Positions 16,680 through 19,670 of a stretch of DNA of 19,670 nt are shown here, piece after piece. A model generated the notes under the pieces. The model ran no database searches. It was given only the letters and a program-made list of their open reading frames with translations, and was not told where the DNA came from. Each line of letters begins with the position of its first letter. Position 1 is the stretch's first letter. Origin of the DNA: Paracoccaceae bacterium (lineage in GTDB: Bacteria > Pseudomonadota > Alphaproteobacteria > Rhodobacterales > Rhodobacteraceae); assembly GCA_007134805.1 (NCBI GenBank), contig SLKB01000159.1, forward strand, positions 1 to 19,670, given 5' to 3'. Position numbers and translations under genes: made by a program.

Positions 16680-17732
16680 TCACGCCCATCCACCGCGCGA
16701 CATCAGCCCAAGCTCCTCAAGCTGTTGCCAGCCCTCGAAGCGGGTCGAGGCAGGTGTCCAGAGGCGCGGCCCTGCCGCCAGCGCATCATAATAGGCATCA
16801 AAGATCGGGGCATTGCCGAAATGCTCGCCGCGCTGCTTTTCGATTGCCGATTTCTTCCGGATCGTCGGCAGGAATTTCGTGTGCAGGAGCGCGCCGGAAA
16901 TTCCCTCCCCCCCGTCGCGGGAATAGACGCGATTGAGGCCGCGTGGCAGGATCGAATGCGTCGAGTTCGCCCAGGCATAGCCGCGGCGCCAACGGATCAG
17001 CGGCAGCTTGGTGAGTGTGGGCGCGCGCTCCGGGGTCTGGGTGAAGAACATCCGCGCCCGAGGCCCCCCCTGGATGAGCAGGGTGTCAAGGAGGGGTTTG
17101 TGCCGGATCGTGTAGTTTCCCGCATCGAACCATTCGAGCACGGCGAGCGGATCAGCGCCGGGTGGGCAAGCTGCCGCGCCGAGCGCGCCCTTGGGGTATA
17201 GCTCCAGCAGCAGTGCGGGCAGAACCGGCAGGTCTTCGCGCGTGAGCCACGCGGTCAGCGCGGGCAAGGGGCGCGCGGGCCAGTGCGGATAGATCAGCAA
17301 CTCGTCGGCATCGACCACCAGACACCAGTGCCGGTGCCCGTGGCGGTCCATCAGCGCCGTGATCCAGTCCTGCCCGAAGCGCGCGGCCTTGTAGCTGGCC
17401 GCGGTCGTATACAGTGTCGCATCCGGCTGGGCACGCAACAGCTCGCCCGTGCCATCGGTGCTGGCATTGTCGATAAAGATGAAATGGTCCACACCCAGGC
17501 CGCGATAATGGCGCAGGAACCAGTCGATACGCTCAATCTCGTTGCGGATCGTGCAGAAGAGCAGGATCGCGTCGCGTGCCCATGTTCCGCGCCGCAAGAG
17601 CGTGAGGTCGCCCGCCCTGAGCCGCGCGCGCAGCGAAAGCCTGTGGGCCTTCAGAGACATGCGCAGGCTGAACCAGCGGTCCAGCCATGGCGGCTGCTCG
17701 CTCAGCATGGCCGAGATGCAGCGGCGCTGCAT
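16680..17732 (-). CDS. GT2-type glycosyltransferase (Glyco_tranf_2_4-like), first of two paralogs
   Basis: About 350 residues from the ATG at 17732, similar along its length to the next gene downstream. The motifs are CTIRNE (60-65), IDNASTDGTGELL (87-99), AASYKAARFGQDWI, the DxD-type metal site DADEL (141-145), YPKGALG, NSTHSILPRGLNRVYSRDGGEG, LLHTKFLP and the terminal QLEELGLMSRGGWA. The start is uncertain: a GTG at 17747 and an ATG at 17708 are also in frame, and none has a well-spaced ribosome binding site. The gap after cysQ is 6 to 45 bases depending on start, so cotranscription with cysQ is likely. The product is likely cytosolic and membrane-associated. Donor and acceptor are unknown; the context suggests a surface polysaccharide. 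Confidence 0.85.
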   Translation of the reverse strand: MQRRCISAMLSEQPPWLDRWFSLRMSLKAHRLSLRARLRAGDLTLLRRGTWARDAILLFCTIRNEIERIDWFLRHYRGLGVDHFIFIDNASTDGTGELLRAQPDATLYTTAASYKAARFGQDWITALMDRHGHRHWCLVVDADELLIYPHWPARPLPALTAWLTREDLPVLPALLLELYPKGALGAAACPPGADPLAVLEWFDAGNYTIRHKPLLDTLLIQGGPRARMFFTQTPERAPTLTKLPLIRWRRGYAWANSTHSILPRGLNRVYSRDGGEGISGALLHTKFLPTIRKKSAIEKQRGEHFGNAPIFDAYYDALAAGPRLWTPASTRFEGWQQLEELGLMSRGGWA

Positions 17733-17753
17733 GCGCGCGCGGCGCACCTCTGC

Positions 17754-18557
17754 TCAGGCCTGCACAAGATCCACTGCCGGGTGGCGGGCAATGAAGAAGC
17801 CATTTGCATAATCCGGCTTGCCATAGACGAGGGGGGCATGGGTGTCGAAATCGAGCACCTCACCCCCTGCCCCGCGCAGCACGGCATCCCCTGCCGCCGT
17901 GTCCCATTCCATGGTCCGGCCAAGCCGCGGATAGAGATCGGCCTCGCCCGCGGCGAGGAGGCAGAATTTCAACGACGAGCCCGCGCTGCGGCTGTCGGCG
18001 ACATTGTAGCGGCTGATATAGGCGTCTGTGGCGGCGTCACGATGCGATTTTGACGCGACAACCACAAGCGCGCCCGGATCCGGCGCGCGCATCGCAAGGC
18101 GGCGCAGCGGACCGGGATGATCGAGCGCGAAGGGTCCCTGCTCTTCAACGCTGGTGCCATCGGCGCGGGTGTAGAACATGCGCGCCTTGGCCGGGGCAAA
18201 GACCACCCCGCGCACGGGCAGGCCATCCTTGACAAGCGCGATATTGACCGTGAAATCGCCGCGGCGCTGAATGAACTCCTTGGTTCCGTCCAGCGGATCG
18301 ACGATCAGGAAGGTGGTCGCGCGGGTTGCATGACTCGCAGCCTGTTCCTCGGTGACGAGCGCAACATCGGGGAAGGCTGCGCGCAGGCCGGCGCTGATCA
18401 CGCGGTCGGCGGCCTCATCTGCCTCGGTCACCGGGCTTGCATCGGATTTCGCGCGCACATTCATCTCGGCCGCGTTGTAGATCTTCATGATCTCGGCCCC
18501 GGCCTCGAGCGCGAGTCGCCGGAAAATCTGCTCAATTCTCGGATCATCTGCCTGCAT
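17754..18557 (-). CDS. cysQ: 3'(2'),5'-bisphosphate nucleotidase CysQ
   Basis: A 267-residue member of the inositol-monophosphatase superfamily. CysQ removes the 3' phosphate from PAP, the by-product of PAPS use in sulfate assimilation and in sulfotransferase reactions. The lithium-sensitive phosphatase motifs are intact: SPVTEAD (41-47), TEE (69-71), DPLDGTKEF (87-95, metal-binding aspartates; the GTKEF form is typical of CysQ), a substrate region near ASKSHRD, and WDTAAGDAVL (218-227). The ATG at 18557 follows GAGAGG by five bases. It is the first gene of a minus-strand block with glycosyltransferases and is divergent from the capsule export permease, with 111 bases between them. Confidence 0.93.
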   Translation of the reverse strand: MQADDPRIEQIFRRLALEAGAEIMKIYNAAEMNVRAKSDASPVTEADEAADRVISAGLRAAFPDVALVTEEQAASHATRATTFLIVDPLDGTKEFIQRRGDFTVNIALVKDGLPVRGVVFAPAKARMFYTRADGTSVEEQGPFALDHPGPLRRLAMRAPDPGALVVVASKSHRDAATDAYISRYNVADSRSAGSSLKFCLLAAGEADLYPRLGRTMEWDTAAGDAVLRGAGGEVLDFDTHAPLVYGKPDYANGFFIARHPAVDLVQA

Positions 18558-18668
18558 TCCGGCCTCTCATGTCGCGCCTGTTCATTGCGTGTTGACCAGT
18601 CCTGGCCTATCCTGCGTCGCACCACGGGTAGCTCATTGCCCGCTCGCTCTCAAGGTCAAAGCCCGGTC

Positions 18669-19490
18669 ATGCCTGCAAACACGCGCTCCATATCCCGGTT
18701 TGAACAGGTGACCACCATTCTCGAGCTGATCTATCACCACGCGGTGCGTGATGTCCGCAAGAGCCATGGCAATGCGATCATCGGGTTGCTGCTGAATATC
18801 GCGCAGACGATGATCCTTGTGGCAGTGTTCATGCTGATCTTCGTCGCCATGGGCATGCGCGGTGCCGCGATCCGTGGCGATACGCTGATCTACCTGATCA
18901 GCGGAGTGTTCCTGTTCATGGTGCATGTCAAGGTGATCGGCAAGGTGGTGGGCACTGACGGGCCGGCCTCGAACATGATGCAGCACCGCCCGATGAACCC
19001 GATCATCGCCATTGGCGGCGCGGCGCTGGGAGAGTTGTATATCCAGCTGCTCTCGGTGCTGGTGATCCTGTTTCTCTATCATGCGATCTGGGCCCCGATC
19101 GAGATCCACCAGCCTGTCGCGGCCTTCGGAATGCTGCTGGCGGTCTGGTTCGCAGGGGTCGCCGTTGGTGTGGTGCTCTATGCGATCAGACCCTGGATGC
19201 CGGGGCTGAGCCAGCTTCTGACAATGGCGATCACAAGGCTGAACATGGTCGCCTCGGGCAAATTCTTCCTCGCAAATGCCTTGCCAGAGGCATATCTGAA
19301 ATACTTCGCCTGGAACCCGCTGTTCCATGCAATCGATCAGGCACGCGGCTTTGCCTTCATCAATTACAATCCGATGCATACCTCGATGCTCTATCCGGTC
19401 TATGTGGGCGTCGGGCTGCTTCTTCTCGGCATGCTGGGCGAGTTCTACACCCGCCATCGCGCCTCGCTGAGTTGGAGTGCTCGGCACTAG
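18669..19490 (+). CDS. kpsM: ABC-2 type polysaccharide export permease (KpsM-like)
   Basis: A 273-residue inner-membrane protein, the usual size for KpsM/Wzm-type permeases of capsule or O-antigen ABC exporters. A cytosolic N-terminal amphipathic stretch (ILELIYHHAVRDVRKSHGNAIIG) is followed by about six hydrophobic helices. The late segment FFLANALPEAYLKYFAWNPLFHAIDQARGF matches the strongly conserved ABC-2 motif (LPxxxxxxxxxNPLxHxxExxR). The ATG at 18669 starts the common MPANTRSISRFEQV-like N-terminus, but its ribosome binding site is weak (AAGG 14 bases upstream). The ATPase partner (KpsT-like) is not in the window and may lie downstream. The context with three glycosyltransferases supports a surface-polysaccharide exporter. 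Confidence 0.88.
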   Translation: MPANTRSISRFEQVTTILELIYHHAVRDVRKSHGNAIIGLLLNIAQTMILVAVFMLIFVAMGMRGAAIRGDTLIYLISGVFLFMVHVKVIGKVVGTDGPASNMMQHRPMNPIIAIGGAALGELYIQLLSVLVILFLYHAIWAPIEIHQPVAAFGMLLAVWFAGVAVGVVLYAIRPWMPGLSQLLTMAITRLNMVASGKFFLANALPEAYLKYFAWNPLFHAIDQARGFAFINYNPMHTSMLYPVYVGVGLLLLGMLGEFYTRHRASLSWSARH

Positions 19491-19491
19491 G

Positions 19492-19670
19492 ATGAGAGGG
19501 GCGCATGATGCCGAGCCGAGGGGCGCGTGCAGTCCATGGGGACGAGCGCTCGGCCGTCGCGCGCAAGTGTCTCATGGCGCGTTGCCATTTCGGGGAGTGT
19601 TGGAGCGTGGTGCAGCACCGCTCAAACCGGTTGCGCTGGTGATAGGGCGCGGGATCCGACCCCGTTCAAA
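19492..19670 (+). CDS. Weak open frame running off the window end
   Basis: From an ATG at 19492, directly after the kpsM-like stop, a frame stays open to the end (59 complete codons). It has no ribosome binding site, and its Arg/Ala/Gly-rich product (MRGAHDAEPRGACSP...) matches nothing I recognise. Position next to an exporter gene is the only argument for it. It may equally be noncoding sequence in GC-rich DNA. Confidence 0.18.
   Translation, partial: MRGAHDAEPRGACSPWGRALGRRAQVSHGALPFRGVLERGAAPLKPVALVIGRGIRPRS

Noticed and set aside
18117..18668. Long N-terminal extension of the exporter permease reaching back through cysQ
   Set aside because: The extension is antisense to cysQ. The permease family starts close to the MPANTRSISRFEQV segment, so the ATG at 18669 is used.
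19476..19488. AGTGC/GCACT hairpin at the end of the permease gene as a terminator
   Set aside because: The stem is only 5 bp, lies inside the coding region and has no T-tract.

Overview
The window looks like chromosomal DNA of an alphaproteobacterium, most likely from the Rhodobacteraceae (Rhodobacter/Roseobacter group). It is GC-rich and densely coded. It carries a short HRDC-less RNase D joined to lptC-lptA-lptB, followed by hpf and ptsN, a carbon-monoxide-dehydrogenase-like operon of the form II type, and a two-domain branching glycosyltransferase of a kind I associate with this family. These are assignments from motifs and gene order, without database searches. I see no insertion sequences, phage genes, tRNA/rRNA genes or CRISPR arrays.

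Layout. 1-573 (+) is the end of an inner-membrane septation protein (YciB/IspZ), convergent with a Nu-class-like glutathione S-transferase (607-1314, -). From 7258 leftward to 1439 runs a minus-strand molybdenum hydroxylase operon in the order xdhC-like, molybdopterin-binding protein, coxS-like (2Fe-2S), coxL-like (Mo subunit, form II loop AYRGAGR), coxM-like (FAD). It ends in a strong intrinsic terminator at 1384-1411. Upstream lie a small unknown gene with a strong ribosome binding site (7377-7571, -) and an Hsp20 gene (7717-8133, -). Hsp20 is divergent from a glycerophosphodiester phosphodiesterase gene (8276-9049, +), and the space between them holds a perfect FNR/FnrL-type palindrome. A hemolysin III/TrhA membrane protein (9038-9733, -) overlaps the phosphodiesterase gene tail to tail.

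9913-13798 (+) is an envelope/housekeeping block: rnd, lptC, lptA, lptB (lipopolysaccharide transport to the outer membrane), then long-form hpf (ribosome hibernation) and ptsN (nitrogen-PTS EIIA). rnd to lptB are nearly contiguous or overlapping. rpoN, which commonly sits between lptB and hpf in proteobacteria, is absent here.

13825-18557 (-) is a surface-polysaccharide block: cysQ, two tandem paralogous GT2-type glycosyltransferases, and a GT14-like (core-2/I-branching) transferase with a large uncharacterised C-terminal domain. It is divergent from a KpsM-like ABC-2 capsule export permease (18669-19490, +). This suggests synthesis and export of a surface glycan. The cysQ neighbour makes a sulfated glycan a testable but unproven idea. 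The last 180 bases hold no gene I can support well, only a weak open frame running off the end.

Intergenic gaps are all under 300 bases. The most unusual items are the polysaccharide block with its two-domain transferase, the FNR-type site next to hsp20, and the small unknown gene.
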